DNA of 64,000 bases, from positions 434,001 to 498,000 of the forward strand of contig CAVSQX010000001.1 in NCBI GenBank assembly GCA_963730225.1, in the 5' to 3' direction. A program made the position numbers and the translations under genes. Shown piece after piece: positions 1 to 8,896 of this stretch. Below the pieces are notes generated by a model that was not told the origin of the DNA, made no database searches, and saw nothing but the letters and a program-made list of their open reading frames with translations. This DNA is from CAVSQX01 sp963730225 (GTDB lineage: Bacteria; Planctomycetota; Phycisphaerae; Tepidisphaerales; Tepidisphaeraceae). Numbering within the stretch: the stretch's first letter is position 1; each line of letters opens with the position of its first letter.

Positions 1-62
1 CTTCGTGCAAAATGTCTTGAGTTTGCCGACGCCTTCTGGGCGAGTCGGATCGATCGAGGCTT

Positions 63-377
63 TTAGCTCTGGTTCTTTCCGCGCGTGAGCAGGAAAATGA
101 CCCCGCCGATGAGGGAGAGGGCAACCAGAACGAGGCCAACAATAACGCCGAAGATCGAGATGTAAAGGAGCGTGCGGCCGACGTGGATGTCGGACGGAAC
201 GCCGTGTCCGGGTGGCACGGCGGCGGAGCCGGAAAGCCAAAAAGCGGGCATCGCCAGAATGCCGCTCAGCACGATCAGCGGCAGCCCCAAAAGGCCGCAA
301 GCGGCGGTGAAGATAAGAATGTGCTGCCTTCGCATGGATGTGTTGTCGGATCGACCGGCGATCGATTGCATCTTCAT
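63..377 (-). CDS. small membrane protein, function unknown
   Basis: About 104 residues when started at the ATG at 377 (371 is an in-frame alternative); the longer upstream extension would run back into the kinase gene. Two clear hydrophobic spans are visible: one near the N-terminus (LIFTAACGLLGLPLIVLSGI) and one near the C-terminus (ISIFGVIVGLVLVALSLIGG), ending in a short basic tail (TRGKNQS). The gene starts 8 bp after the stop of the histidine kinase on the same strand, so it is probably the third gene of the two-component operon. No family was recognised. A role as an accessory membrane partner of the sensor is only inference from position. Confidence 0.55.
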   Translation of the reverse strand: MKMQSIAGRSDNTSMRRQHILIFTAACGLLGLPLIVLSGILAMPAFWLSGSAAVPPGHGVPSDIHVGRTLLYISIFGVIVGLVLVALSLIGGVIFLLTRGKNQS

Positions 378-384
378 GACCTGG

Positions 385-1887
385 TTATGACGCCGGCACC
401 GGCACGGCATTACTCTGACCCGTGCGAACCGTTGAGCGATCGGATTGCCGGGACACATCCGATTCGTCCTGGGGATCGACTTCGAATTCGACGGTGCACG
501 AAAGCCAATCGGGCCGCGGCAGGGATAGATTCAGGGAAGCGTGCAGAGCCCGGCAATACTCTTCAACGATCGCCAGGCCAAGCCCGCTGGAGAGGCCGTC
601 GGTGCGCGCGGAATCCTTCCGCCAGAACGGTTTGGTCATGTCGCCAAGATCCTCGGGTGTCAAAAGCGAATTGGTGTTGGCGATGGCAATGACGACGCGC
701 GCCGACGTTCGTGAAGCGCTGATGGAAATCTGCCCTCCGGCAAAGGTGTGCTGAATCGCGTTGGCAAGCAGGTTGCGGAGCACCTGGGTAAGCATGCGGG
801 GATCGGTCTGCACTCGGCAGGCGGCAGGCGGTGGAAAATCGATCCGAAGCCGCTTGGCCAGCGCTGAATTCTCCAGCGGACGCCATGCAGCCGTCAGCAC
901 GTCGACCGCATCGACTTCTTCAACCTGCAATTCTTCCAGCCCCGACTGAACGCGAACCAGCGAAAGAAGCGAGCCGATGATCTGTTCCATCTGCTTAGCG
1001 ATCGCCAGCGACTCGGCCACCGCGCCGGCCGCGGCGCGGTCGTCGGGAAAGCGAAGGGCGACCTCGCAAACGGAACGCAGTTCGCACAGGGGAGTTCGAA
1101 ATTCGTGGGCGATGTCGGCCGAGAACCGCCGCTCCCGCTCGAACGCTTCCTGCAAACGCATCAACAGATGATTGAGCTGGCGGGCGATGGGTTGAATTTC
1201 CGGCGGGGCGGCGTCGGCGGAAAAACGCAGGGCGAGAGTTTTGGGCCCGATCTGCTCCACCTGATCAGCCAGCGCCCGCAGCGGCCGAAGTCCGCGGCGC
1301 ACCGCAAACGTGACGATCCCCACGATTCCGAAAGTGACGATCAGACCTTCCAGCACCAGCCCGCTGAGCAGTATTTCCAACGACTGATCGATCGATTTGC
1401 GATCGCTGACCACGACCAGGGTAAGAGTTTGGCTTGCCTGGGCGGGCTGGGGCGTTGCGTTATTGGGGTTCTGATTTACGTGCGGCAGAAAGGAAATTTC
1501 GGCGGCCCGTCCGTCGACCTTCCCGGGCAGAATGACGTCGCCGAACCGCTTGTGCCGAGCATCCAGGCGCGGCAGCGGATCCGTGTTGTTGCCAGGCGGC
1601 GCGACACGAACCAGAGTGCTGCCGTCGGCGCGCCATATCTGGAAGTAAACCGGCGAATCGTGATGAACGGCCGCCGCAAAATCCGCGGCCGCGCCCTGGA
1701 GCTGGAGTTGGCCATCGTCCATGCGTACGGCTGCGGCGATAGCCTGCGCCTGCGCCAGCAGCCCGGCGTCCAGCGAGTGCTCCAGTGCTTCATCGACATA
1801 ACCAAACAGTCCCGCGCCGGCGCCAATCACCAGGGCCGCGACGCCGACAACCAGGTAAACGATGAGCTGAATGCGAATGGACTTCAT
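385..1887 (-). CDS. two-component sensor histidine kinase (OmpR-partner type)
   Basis: About 500 residues. The N-terminus has one membrane span, then a periplasmic sensor stretch of roughly 140 residues, a second span (residues around 180-205), a HAMP linker, and a HisKA box 'FSADIAHEFRTPL' with the phospho-accepting His. The HATPase_c domain has an N box (NLLANAIQHT) and a G box (GLSSGLGLAIVEEY). I prefer the ATG at 1887 over an earlier ATG at 1905 because an AGG-type ribosome site lies 7 bases upstream and 1905 would overlap the regulator. It is co-transcribed with the response regulator just upstream (4 bp gap). The signal sensed cannot be read from the sequence. Confidence 0.9.
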   Translation of the reverse strand: MKSIRIQLIVYLVVGVAALVIGAGAGLFGYVDEALEHSLDAGLLAQAQAIAAAVRMDDGQLQLQGAAADFAAAVHHDSPVYFQIWRADGSTLVRVAPPGNNTDPLPRLDARHKRFGDVILPGKVDGRAAEISFLPHVNQNPNNATPQPAQASQTLTLVVVSDRKSIDQSLEILLSGLVLEGLIVTFGIVGIVTFAVRRGLRPLRALADQVEQIGPKTLALRFSADAAPPEIQPIARQLNHLLMRLQEAFERERRFSADIAHEFRTPLCELRSVCEVALRFPDDRAAAGAVAESLAIAKQMEQIIGSLLSLVRVQSGLEELQVEEVDAVDVLTAAWRPLENSALAKRLRIDFPPPAACRVQTDPRMLTQVLRNLLANAIQHTFAGGQISISASRTSARVVIAIANTNSLLTPEDLGDMTKPFWRKDSARTDGLSSGLGLAIVEEYCRALHASLNLSLPRPDWLSCTVEFEVDPQDESDVSRQSDRSTVRTGQSNAVPVPAS

Positions 1888-1891
1888 GCTT

Positions 1892-2611
1892 TTACCTGGC
1901 GTCATCCATCGGAATCACCGACTCGCCGGCGGTGGAAGGGGCTTCGATCTCCAGCATGTATCCCATGCCGCGGCGGGTGCGGATCAGCGAGGGTTCGCCG
2001 AGCCGATCGATTTTTCGTCGCAGGGCGCAGATCGCGGAATCGACGACGTTGCTCATCGGGGAAATGCGCTCATCGTAGATGTGCGCTTCAATATCGGTTC
2101 GGCTCACCACCTGGCCCGCCCGGGCGGCCAGATATTCCAGCAAGGCATACTCGCGCGGCAGCAGCTGTATGGCTCGACCGCTGCGGCGCGCCGTGCGGGC
2201 GGCGGTATCCAGTTCCAATTTACCCGCACGAAGCTTCGGATCTTTCCGCGCCTGCTGCCGGCGAAGCAACGCTTCGATTCGGGCCAGCAGCTCATCGAAC
2301 GCAAACGGCTTGACCAGGTAATCATCCGCTCCGCTGCGCAGACCATGCACTCGATCGGCGACGGTGTCGCGCGCGGTGAGCAGAAGCACGTGCGTTTGCT
2401 TCCCCTTGGCCCGAAGCTCCCGCAGCATCTTCAGGCCGTCCATGCCGGGCAGCATGATGTCGAGAATAATGACGTCATAGTCGGTGGATGTCGCCCGCCA
2501 CAGCGCATCGGAACCATCGCCGGAGATATCGACGGCGTAGCCGCTTTTGCGCAGACCGCCGCCCAGCGATCGCTGCAATCGTTGCGAGTCTTCAACGAGC
2601 AGAAGCCGCAT
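1892..2611 (-). CDS. OmpR/PhoB-family response regulator
   Basis: 239 residues. The receiver domain has acidic residues near the N-terminus (VED), phospho-acceptor Asp51 (IILDIMLPGMDG) and the conserved Lys (YLVKPF). A C-terminal winged-helix DNA-binding domain (LLPREYALLEYLA ... VVDSAICALRRKI) is typical of OmpR/PhoB members. It is the first gene of a minus-strand operon with the histidine kinase and a small membrane protein. The cognate kinase is almost certainly the next gene. Target genes are unknown; the region upstream (2612-3253) separates it from the divergently transcribed surface-protein gene. Confidence 0.93.
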   Translation of the reverse strand: MRLLLVEDSQRLQRSLGGGLRKSGYAVDISGDGSDALWRATSTDYDVIILDIMLPGMDGLKMLRELRAKGKQTHVLLLTARDTVADRVHGLRSGADDYLVKPFAFDELLARIEALLRRQQARKDPKLRAGKLELDTAARTARRSGRAIQLLPREYALLEYLAARAGQVVSRTDIEAHIYDERISPMSNVVDSAICALRRKIDRLGEPSLIRTRRGMGYMLEIEAPSTAGESVIPMDDAR

Positions 2612-3253
2612 GTTCAGCCAGCTGTGCAGACCGTCTTTCCGTGTTTCAGCTTTTTCTCCGTGTCGGTTATTTTCCCATCCAACTCGATACGCTCAAAACG
2701 AAAATGCGATTCAACTTGTTCGAATGTTCCATGGCATTGCGGCCACCCATCGACCATACAAGCCCAGATAGATAGTGCCCGCACATGATGGGAAGGTTAC
2801 GTGCCAAGAGTTGATCCGCTCGTTTTTGCGCGTCGGACTTCGAAAACACGCGAAAACGGCAGCGGCCAAGCGCCAAGTTCCGGCGGGAGACCCTGCAAAC
2901 AAGGAAATATTGCTGGAATTGAAGGTCGATTTGCCTGATGACTCCGGTCAGCGTAACTGCTGATCAGAAAACGGCGTAGTGGGAATTGTTCGATTTTACA
3001 CGCAAGATGGCGCTATCCAGGTCCGCAAACGCCGGATGCATGGGTGTTGTATTTCATGGATTAGAGCCGATACTTTGCCCATCCGGTGGGTTGCCGGATG
3101 GGAGAGGCGAATTCGTCGGCGAGCGATGGCAACGCGGTTGGCTACGGATGGCCACGAACGGGCATGGGTGGGTGGCTCGTTGGATGTTGTGGGTCGCTTC
3201 GGACGGATCATCTCATCGAATGCAGTTTCATCTCTTGATGTCGGGAGGAATCC
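2612..3253. other. 642-bp intergenic region between divergent genes
   Basis: No convincing coding frame was found on either strand; short open frames here lack family signatures and clash with each other. It lies between the divergently transcribed response regulator and the giant surface-protein gene, so it should hold both promoters. The only distinct structures seen are a perfect hairpin at 3078-3102 and a run of short related words (ggatggccacgaacgggcat and neighbours) around 3145-3180. A GGAGG-type ribosome site lies a few bases before the surface-protein ATG at 3254. Confidence 0.6.
3078..3102. repeat. perfect 9-bp stem hairpin
   Basis: CCCATCCGG and CCGGATGGG flank a 7-base loop. It sits about 150 bp upstream of the surface-protein start. 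There is no T-run after it on either strand, so a Rho-independent terminator is unlikely. It could be a 5' leader structure or a palindromic repeat. Confidence 0.6.
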
Positions 3254-6200
3254 ATGAACCGTTCCAAGTCGATGCGGGCACGATCCATCCACTGGCTCTT
3301 GGGCAAACGCCGCGCGCCGCGCGCCGAGGCGAAGCTCGCCGCGGCCGTCGCGAGGGGCGCCGAGAATCTGGAACGGCTTGAGCCGCGTCAGTTGCTCAGC
3401 GGCAGCCCAACGGCAACGATCGCCGGGCCGGCCACGGTCGATGAAGGCTCGAATTATGTGCTGAGCCTTTCCACGAGCAATCTGGGTTCGCTGAGCGTGG
3501 ATCATTGGACCGTCGACTGGGGCGACGGCGACACCACGGTTCCGGGAAGCGATTCGACCGCCGACCACGTTTATGCCGACGGGCCAAACAATTACACGAT
3601 CGAAGCCAGCGCGACGTTGAGCAACAGCACGGTCGTGGAGGCGAACCAGAGTTCGACGACCGTCAGCGACGGATCGCTGGATTCGTCGTACGGCGTCGGC
3701 GGAAAAGTGATCACGTCCTTTTCCCCCGACACCGGTGTGTCGGCCAGCGTCGCGCTTTTGGACGATGGACAATCCGTCGTCGCCGGAATGGTCGGCAACA
3801 CGGCGACGTTGATTCGCTACAACACCGACGGTTCGATCGACACCAGCTTCGGCACCGACGGCCAGGTGACGATTCCCGGCGCAACGAGCATCACGACCGT
3901 GCTCGACGAGCACGTGACCGATCCGAACAATCCCAGCGCCATCGTCGAGCGGCTGGTCGTCGCGGGGAACATCGACAACGGCGTCACCAACACGTACGAA
4001 TCGGCCGTGTGGCGATTCAATCTCGACGACTCGGCCTACAGCGAGCCCGATGGCTCGGTCGACACCACCTTCGGCACGGCCGGCGTGGTCGTGCTGCCGG
4101 GTTTCCTCGACAGCGTTGCCTATCCGCATCAGGGAAGCCAACTCGTGTCGGCGACGCTTTCGCCCAGCGGGCAGATCGTCACCGTGGGCATGGCGTTTGG
4201 CGGTCCGTCCTATCAATCCAACGGGCAATGGCTGGCCGTCGCCCGGCTGAATTCCGACGGCTCGCTGGATACCAGCTTCAACGCAACCGGCGAGCAGACC
4301 GAAACGATCGGCCTGTCCAACGTGAACGGCAGCGGATACTCCATTCAGCCCTTCAGCGTGATGGCCGGGGCCGACGGCTCAGTGGTGGCGATGGCCTACG
4401 GCTCGATCGTCGGAGGGAACTTCGAGAGCCAACTTCTGAAATTCAGTCCCACCGGCGCCATCGACACGTCATTCGGCTCCGGCGGAATCGCCCCGGCTAA
4501 TCCGGGCAACGACAGCCAGTTCGACGTCGCCACTCTCGATAACAACGGAAACATTCTGCTGGGCGGATATTTCCACGAGGGAAGCAACAACTTCTTCGCG
4601 CTGGCTCGGTACGACTATTCCACCGGCGCGATCGACACGTCGTTCGGCAACGGCGATACCGAAAACAATTACTCGCCCAACCCCGGCGAAGAGGCGACGT
4701 TCCTGGGCCACAACGCCACCGTCACATCGATCGCGGTGATGGCCAACGGGCAGATCGTCGCCGCCGGCGAAGCGTTCAACGACGGCGGCTTGACGCCGAT
4801 TACCGGCAACAGCGATCTGGCGGTCGCGCGATACAACACGAACGGATTCCTCGACACCACCTTCGCCAGCAGCGGTTTCACGCGCATCGATTACGAGGGC
4901 GGCAGCGATACGGCCGTCGACGTGGCGATTCAGACCGACACCAAGATTCTCATCGCTGGTTTCAGCGACAGCGGCGCCGGAAGCAACGATTCCTGGACGC
5001 TCACTCGCCTCGGCCAGACCACCAGCAGCGGATCGACTCCTGTGAACGTTTCGGTGTTGAACGTGCCGCCGACGGCGCAGCTCAGCGCCGCTCCGTCGAG
5101 CAATCCGGAAGGCACCGCGATCACCGTGACGGCGTCGGCGACCGATCCGGGCTCGGTCGATCAGTCGGTCGGATTCACCTACACCTGGACGATCAGTCAG
5201 ACGCACGATTCGGTGACGATTGCCAACTACGCCATCGGCAGCGCCGGACCCGGATTGGCCAGCGAGCCGATTTCCTTCACGCCCGATGATGATGGAACTT
5301 ACGTTGTCTCCGTCACGGCGACCGACAAAGACGGCGGGGTGAGTACGCCGGCAACGGAATCGATCAGTGTCTACAACGTTCCGCCGACGGCGTCACTCAG
5401 CGCTGCTCCGTCGAGCAACCCGGAAGGAACGGCGATCAGCATCACCGGCTCGGCGACCGATCCATCGAGCGTCGATCAAGCGGCGGGATTCACGTTTGCC
5501 TGGTCGATCAGCCAGACGCACGGCTCGGCGACGATCACCGATTACGCCAGCGGATCGGCCGGTCCGAACGCGGCGAGCGATCCGGTCACCTTCACGCCGG
5601 ATGATGATGGAACCTACGTCGTCACGTTAACGGCGACGGACAAAGACGGCGGCGTGAGCACGCCGGCAACGGAATCGATCAGTGTCTACAACGTTCCGCC
5701 GACGGCGGCGTTGAGTGCCGCACCGTCGAGCAATCCGGAAGGAACCGCGATCAGCATCACCGGCACCGCGACGGATCCGTCCAGCGTCGATGAGTTGGCG
5801 GGATTCACGTTTGCCTGGTCGGTCAGCCAAACGCACGGCTCGGCGACGATTACGAATTACGCCAGCGGATCGGCGGGTCCGGGAGCGGCGAGCGATCCGA
5901 TCACGTTCACGCCGGACGATGATGGAAGTTACGTCGTGACGTTGACGGCGACCGACAAGGACGGTGGAACCAGCACGGCCGCTACCGAGACAATCGCAGT
6001 TTACAACGTCGCCCCAACGGCAGCGTTGAGCGCAGCGCCATCGAGCAATCCGGAAGGCACGGCGATCAGCATCACCGGCACCGCGACTGATCCGTCCAGC
6101 GTCGATGAGTTGGCGGGATTCACGTTTGCCTGGTCGGTCAGCCAAACGCACGGCTCGGCGACGATCACCAATTACGCCAGCGGCACCGCCGGTCCGGGGG

Positions 6201-7603
6201 CGGCGAGCGATCCGATCACCTTCACGCCGGACGATGATGGAACGTACGCTGTCACGCTCACGGCGACCGACAAAGACGGCGGAACCAGCACCGCCGCCAC
6301 CGAGACGATTGCTGTTTACAACGTCGCGCCGACGGCGGCACTGAGTGCCGCACCGTCGAGCAATCCGGAAGGCACGGCGATCAGCATCACCGGCTCCGCG
6401 CGCGATCCATCGAGCGTCGATCAATCAGCCGGATTCACTTACGTTTGGACCGTCAGCAAAACGCACGGCTCGACGACCACCGCGAATTACGCTACCGGGT
6501 CAGCCGGTCCGGGCGCAGCGACGGATCCGATCAGCTTCACGCCGAATCAGGATGGCACGTACGTCGTCACGCTCACCGCCACCGACAAAGACGGCGCTGT
6601 GAGCGGAGCGGTCAGCGAAAGCATCAGCGTTTACAACGTGACGCCGGTGGTCAGCGCGATTTCCACGCCGGCGGAAGATGTGCGTTATCAAACCGCCAAC
6701 TTCAGCAGCAGCTTCACCGATCCCGGCACGGCGGAATCGCACACGGTCACATGGAATTTCGGCGACGGCTCGGCGGCGGTCACGACATCGCTGGGCGCCG
6801 GAGTCACCGGGGCGGTCAATGCAAGCCACATTTACACGGCCACGGGCACGTACACCATCACGCTGACCATCACCGACAGCGACGGCGCGGTCGGGACGAA
6901 GACGGCGTCGCTTAAGGTGGATGCCGCGGATATTCAGACCGATCCGGCCACGGCGGGCAAGACGGCGTTGTTCGTCGGCGGCACCACCGGCGCCAACGTG
7001 ATTACCGTCGTGCCCAACGGATCGTCGCTGGAGGTGCTGATCAATGCCAGCACGTATACCGGCTTCAGCCCAACCGGCCGAATCGTGGTGTTCGGCGGCG
7101 GGACGGGGGACATTATTCAGGTTTCCTCGGCGATCACCGCCCCGACCGAGTTGTACGGCGGCTCGGGTGTGAATTACATCAAGGGCGGCGATGGACCGAA
7201 CATCGAAGTCGGCGGGCCGCAATCGGATATTCTGGTGGCCGGGCCCAACCGTGACATTCTCATCGGCGCGGGCGGCGGGGATATACTGATCGGTGGATCG
7301 GGCAACGATCTGCTGATTGCCATGAGCAGCGTCTACGATGCCAATCCGACGGCGCTGGAGGCAATCCAGAAGGAATGGGTCCGCACCGACATCTCATTCA
7401 GCCAGCAGGTGATCGATCTGACGCAGGGCGGTGGGTTGAACGGATCGTACGTGATCACCGCCGCCACCACGCTCAATGACGGCGTGCCGGATATTCTCTA
7501 CGGCGGGCCGGGCAGCGATGCGTTCTTCGTGGATAACGGCGACCTGGTGCTGGATGCCAGCGGCAAGGATCAGGTGATCGACCTGAGCTGGGTAACCGTG
7601 TAA
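3254..7603 (+). CDS. giant planctomycete surface protein with PKD-like repeats
   Basis: 1449 residues. After a basic N-terminus comes the planctomycete box 'LEPRQLLSG' (around residue 45), common on exported surface proteins of this phylum. A PKD-like domain (residues about 55-140) is followed by delta-60-type repeats (DGSIDTSFGTDGQV and variants, about 145-590). Residues 603-1127 are five consecutive modules of exactly 105 residues (start NVPPTA, contain FTPDDDGTY and TATDKDGG). A further PKD domain (about 1128-1215) has the WNFGDGS signature. The C-terminus carries glycine/aspartate repeats (GGSGNDLL, GGPGSDAFFVD) like hemolysin-type Ca-binding repeats. Probable role: extracellular adhesion or cell-surface structure, inferred from the domains. 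A GGAGG ribosome site precedes the ATG. No enzyme domain was seen. Confidence 0.9.
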   Translation: MNRSKSMRARSIHWLLGKRRAPRAEAKLAAAVARGAENLERLEPRQLLSGSPTATIAGPATVDEGSNYVLSLSTSNLGSLSVDHWTVDWGDGDTTVPGSDSTADHVYADGPNNYTIEASATLSNSTVVEANQSSTTVSDGSLDSSYGVGGKVITSFSPDTGVSASVALLDDGQSVVAGMVGNTATLIRYNTDGSIDTSFGTDGQVTIPGATSITTVLDEHVTDPNNPSAIVERLVVAGNIDNGVTNTYESAVWRFNLDDSAYSEPDGSVDTTFGTAGVVVLPGFLDSVAYPHQGSQLVSATLSPSGQIVTVGMAFGGPSYQSNGQWLAVARLNSDGSLDTSFNATGEQTETIGLSNVNGSGYSIQPFSVMAGADGSVVAMAYGSIVGGNFESQLLKFSPTGAIDTSFGSGGIAPANPGNDSQFDVATLDNNGNILLGGYFHEGSNNFFALARYDYSTGAIDTSFGNGDTENNYSPNPGEEATFLGHNATVTSIAVMANGQIVAAGEAFNDGGLTPITGNSDLAVARYNTNGFLDTTFASSGFTRIDYEGGSDTAVDVAIQTDTKILIAGFSDSGAGSNDSWTLTRLGQTTSSGSTPVNVSVLNVPPTAQLSAAPSSNPEGTAITVTASATDPGSVDQSVGFTYTWTISQTHDSVTIANYAIGSAGPGLASEPISFTPDDDGTYVVSVTATDKDGGVSTPATESISVYNVPPTASLSAAPSSNPEGTAISITGSATDPSSVDQAAGFTFAWSISQTHGSATITDYASGSAGPNAASDPVTFTPDDDGTYVVTLTATDKDGGVSTPATESISVYNVPPTAALSAAPSSNPEGTAISITGTATDPSSVDELAGFTFAWSVSQTHGSATITNYASGSAGPGAASDPITFTPDDDGSYVVTLTATDKDGGTSTAATETIAVYNVAPTAALSAAPSSNPEGTAISITGTATDPSSVDELAGFTFAWSVSQTHGSATITNYASGTAGPGAASDPITFTPDDDGTYAVTLTATDKDGGTSTAATETIAVYNVAPTAALSAAPSSNPEGTAISITGSARDPSSVDQSAGFTYVWTVSKTHGSTTTANYATGSAGPGAATDPISFTPNQDGTYVVTLTATDKDGAVSGAVSESISVYNVTPVVSAISTPAEDVRYQTANFSSSFTDPGTAESHTVTWNFGDGSAAVTTSLGAGVTGAVNASHIYTATGTYTITLTITDSDGAVGTKTASLKVDAADIQTDPATAGKTALFVGGTTGANVITVVPNGSSLEVLINASTYTGFSPTGRIVVFGGGTGDIIQVSSAITAPTELYGGSGVNYIKGGDGPNIEVGGPQSDILVAGPNRDILIGAGGGDILIGGSGNDLLIAMSSVYDANPTALEAIQKEWVRTDISFSQQVIDLTQGGGLNGSYVITAATTLNDGVPDILYGGPGSDAFFVDNGDLVLDASGKDQVIDLSWVTV
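5060..6634 (+). repeat. five tandem 315-bp coding repeats
   Basis: Unit starts at 5060, 5375, 5690, 6005 and 6320 are exactly 315 bp apart, and the array ends at 6634. The units encode the 105-residue PKD/cadherin-like modules of the surface protein. Neighbouring units are highly similar at DNA level, units 3 and 4 most of all, which points to recent duplication and possible slippage or recombination. Confidence 0.92.
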
Positions 7604-7629
7604 CATTCCGCGCGGACAGGTTTGCAAGG

Positions 7630-8883
7630 ATGCAAGAAGTCATGGTCCGTCGGCGGCGGTGTTGCTCGTGGGCGTGTCTGTTCGGGCTGCTGATCACGAT
7701 GGGTTGTGACAGCGGCTCAGGGCCGGCCCACCCCGTGGCGCTTTCTCCCGAGCCGCCGACGTTGCGCGTGCTGCTGTTGGAGAAGCGCGCTGCGATAACC
7801 CTGACCGCATCGCAGCCACCCACGCTTCGTCTGGGCGGAAGCGCGTCGGCTCGAAGGCTCGACCTCGCCCCGAACACCCCCGCAACAATTGAATGGATCG
7901 AAGGCGGTTGGCGGGTCGGTGGCACTCCACTGGGCGCTGGAGTGCTGGCGATCGAACCAGCCGTCGACGCATCGGTGGCGATCGAAGGCAAAGGCTATCA
8001 CGGCAAATACCAATTGGTTCCGACCGGACCGGCGACATTTGATGTCGTCAACGATGTCGATCTGGAAACCTACCTGAAGGACGTCGTCACCAGCGAGCTG
8101 CCGGCCGACTGGCTCGACGAAACCTATCGGGCCCAGGCGATCGTCGCACGCACCTACGCCCTGTACGAATTCCGCAGCGCGCCGCCCAACGCCTGGTTCG
8201 ATCTATACGGCGACGAGCGCAGCCAGATGTACAACGGCGTCGCCAGGGAGTCGCCGAAGGCGCGTCTTGCCGTGGATTCCACGCGCGGCATGGTGGTTGC
8301 CGCCGGGCCGGCCGGACACGAGCGGATCATCAAGGCGTATTTCAGCAGTTGTTGCGGCGGGGTCGGACAAAGCGCCGCCGATGCGTTCGGCGATCCGCCC
8401 AGCGGCCCGCTGACCGAGCAGGCGGTGGGGACCTTGTGCAGCGCATCGCCGCATTTCAACTGGCCGCCCGTCACGATCAGCAAAGCGGAAATCACGCGCC
8501 GGCTGCGGAAATTCGGAACCGAGCAAAACCGGGCGGAGAAGGATATCGGCGAGGTGACCCGGCTCGACGTCGTGGCGAGCAATTCACTTGGACGCCCCGT
8601 GAAGTTTGCCCTGACCGACAGCCGAGGCCGTCAGTTCATCATGAGCGGGCAGGATTTTCGCCTGGCGATCAACGCGGACGCTTCGCCGACGACGCGATTG
8701 CTCAGCAGTTATTTTCAGATCGACAATCAACCGCAGGCGATTCGCTTCCTCAACGGACACGGCTCCGGCCACGGCGTTGGGATGTGCCAGTGGTGCGCTC
8801 AGCGGCGAGCCGAGATGGGCATGGGATGCGAGCAAATCGTCGCGCTGGCGTTTCCCGGCACGACGCTTCTGCGAGCCTATTGA
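7630..8883 (+). CDS. SpoIID/LytB-domain lipoprotein
   Basis: 417 residues (ATG at 7642 is an alternative start). The N-terminus is a lipoprotein signal with lipobox 'LLITMGC'. The body matches the SpoIID/LytB family: 'AIVARTYALYEF', a conserved cysteine pair region (YFSSCCGG) and the C-terminal 'GHGSGHGVGMCQWCA' motif. SpoIID proteins of endospore formers are lytic transglycosylases acting on denuded peptidoglycan; related proteins are widespread in non-sporulating bacteria. It is likely anchored in the cell envelope and acts on peptidoglycan. It follows the surface-protein gene by 26 bp on the same strand and may be co-transcribed. Confidence 0.88.
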   Translation: MQEVMVRRRRCCSWACLFGLLITMGCDSGSGPAHPVALSPEPPTLRVLLLEKRAAITLTASQPPTLRLGGSASARRLDLAPNTPATIEWIEGGWRVGGTPLGAGVLAIEPAVDASVAIEGKGYHGKYQLVPTGPATFDVVNDVDLETYLKDVVTSELPADWLDETYRAQAIVARTYALYEFRSAPPNAWFDLYGDERSQMYNGVARESPKARLAVDSTRGMVVAAGPAGHERIIKAYFSSCCGGVGQSAADAFGDPPSGPLTEQAVGTLCSASPHFNWPPVTISKAEITRRLRKFGTEQNRAEKDIGEVTRLDVVASNSLGRPVKFALTDSRGRQFIMSGQDFRLAINADASPTTRLLSSYFQIDNQPQAIRFLNGHGSGHGVGMCQWCAQRRAEMGMGCEQIVALAFPGTTLLRAY

Positions 8884-8896
8884 TCGATTTTCCAAG

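Noticed and set aside
1105..2313. A 402-codon open frame on the plus strand
   Set aside because: Antisense to the histidine kinase and response regulator, both with full motifs.
2996..4228. A 410-codon minus-strand open frame across the surface-protein start
   Set aside because: Arginine/glycine/valine-rich shadow of the surface-protein gene; no ribosome site or domain.
5060..6634. CRISPR array or mobile element
   Set aside because: Units are 315 bp, contiguous without spacers and in frame within one gene; they code for PKD-like modules.
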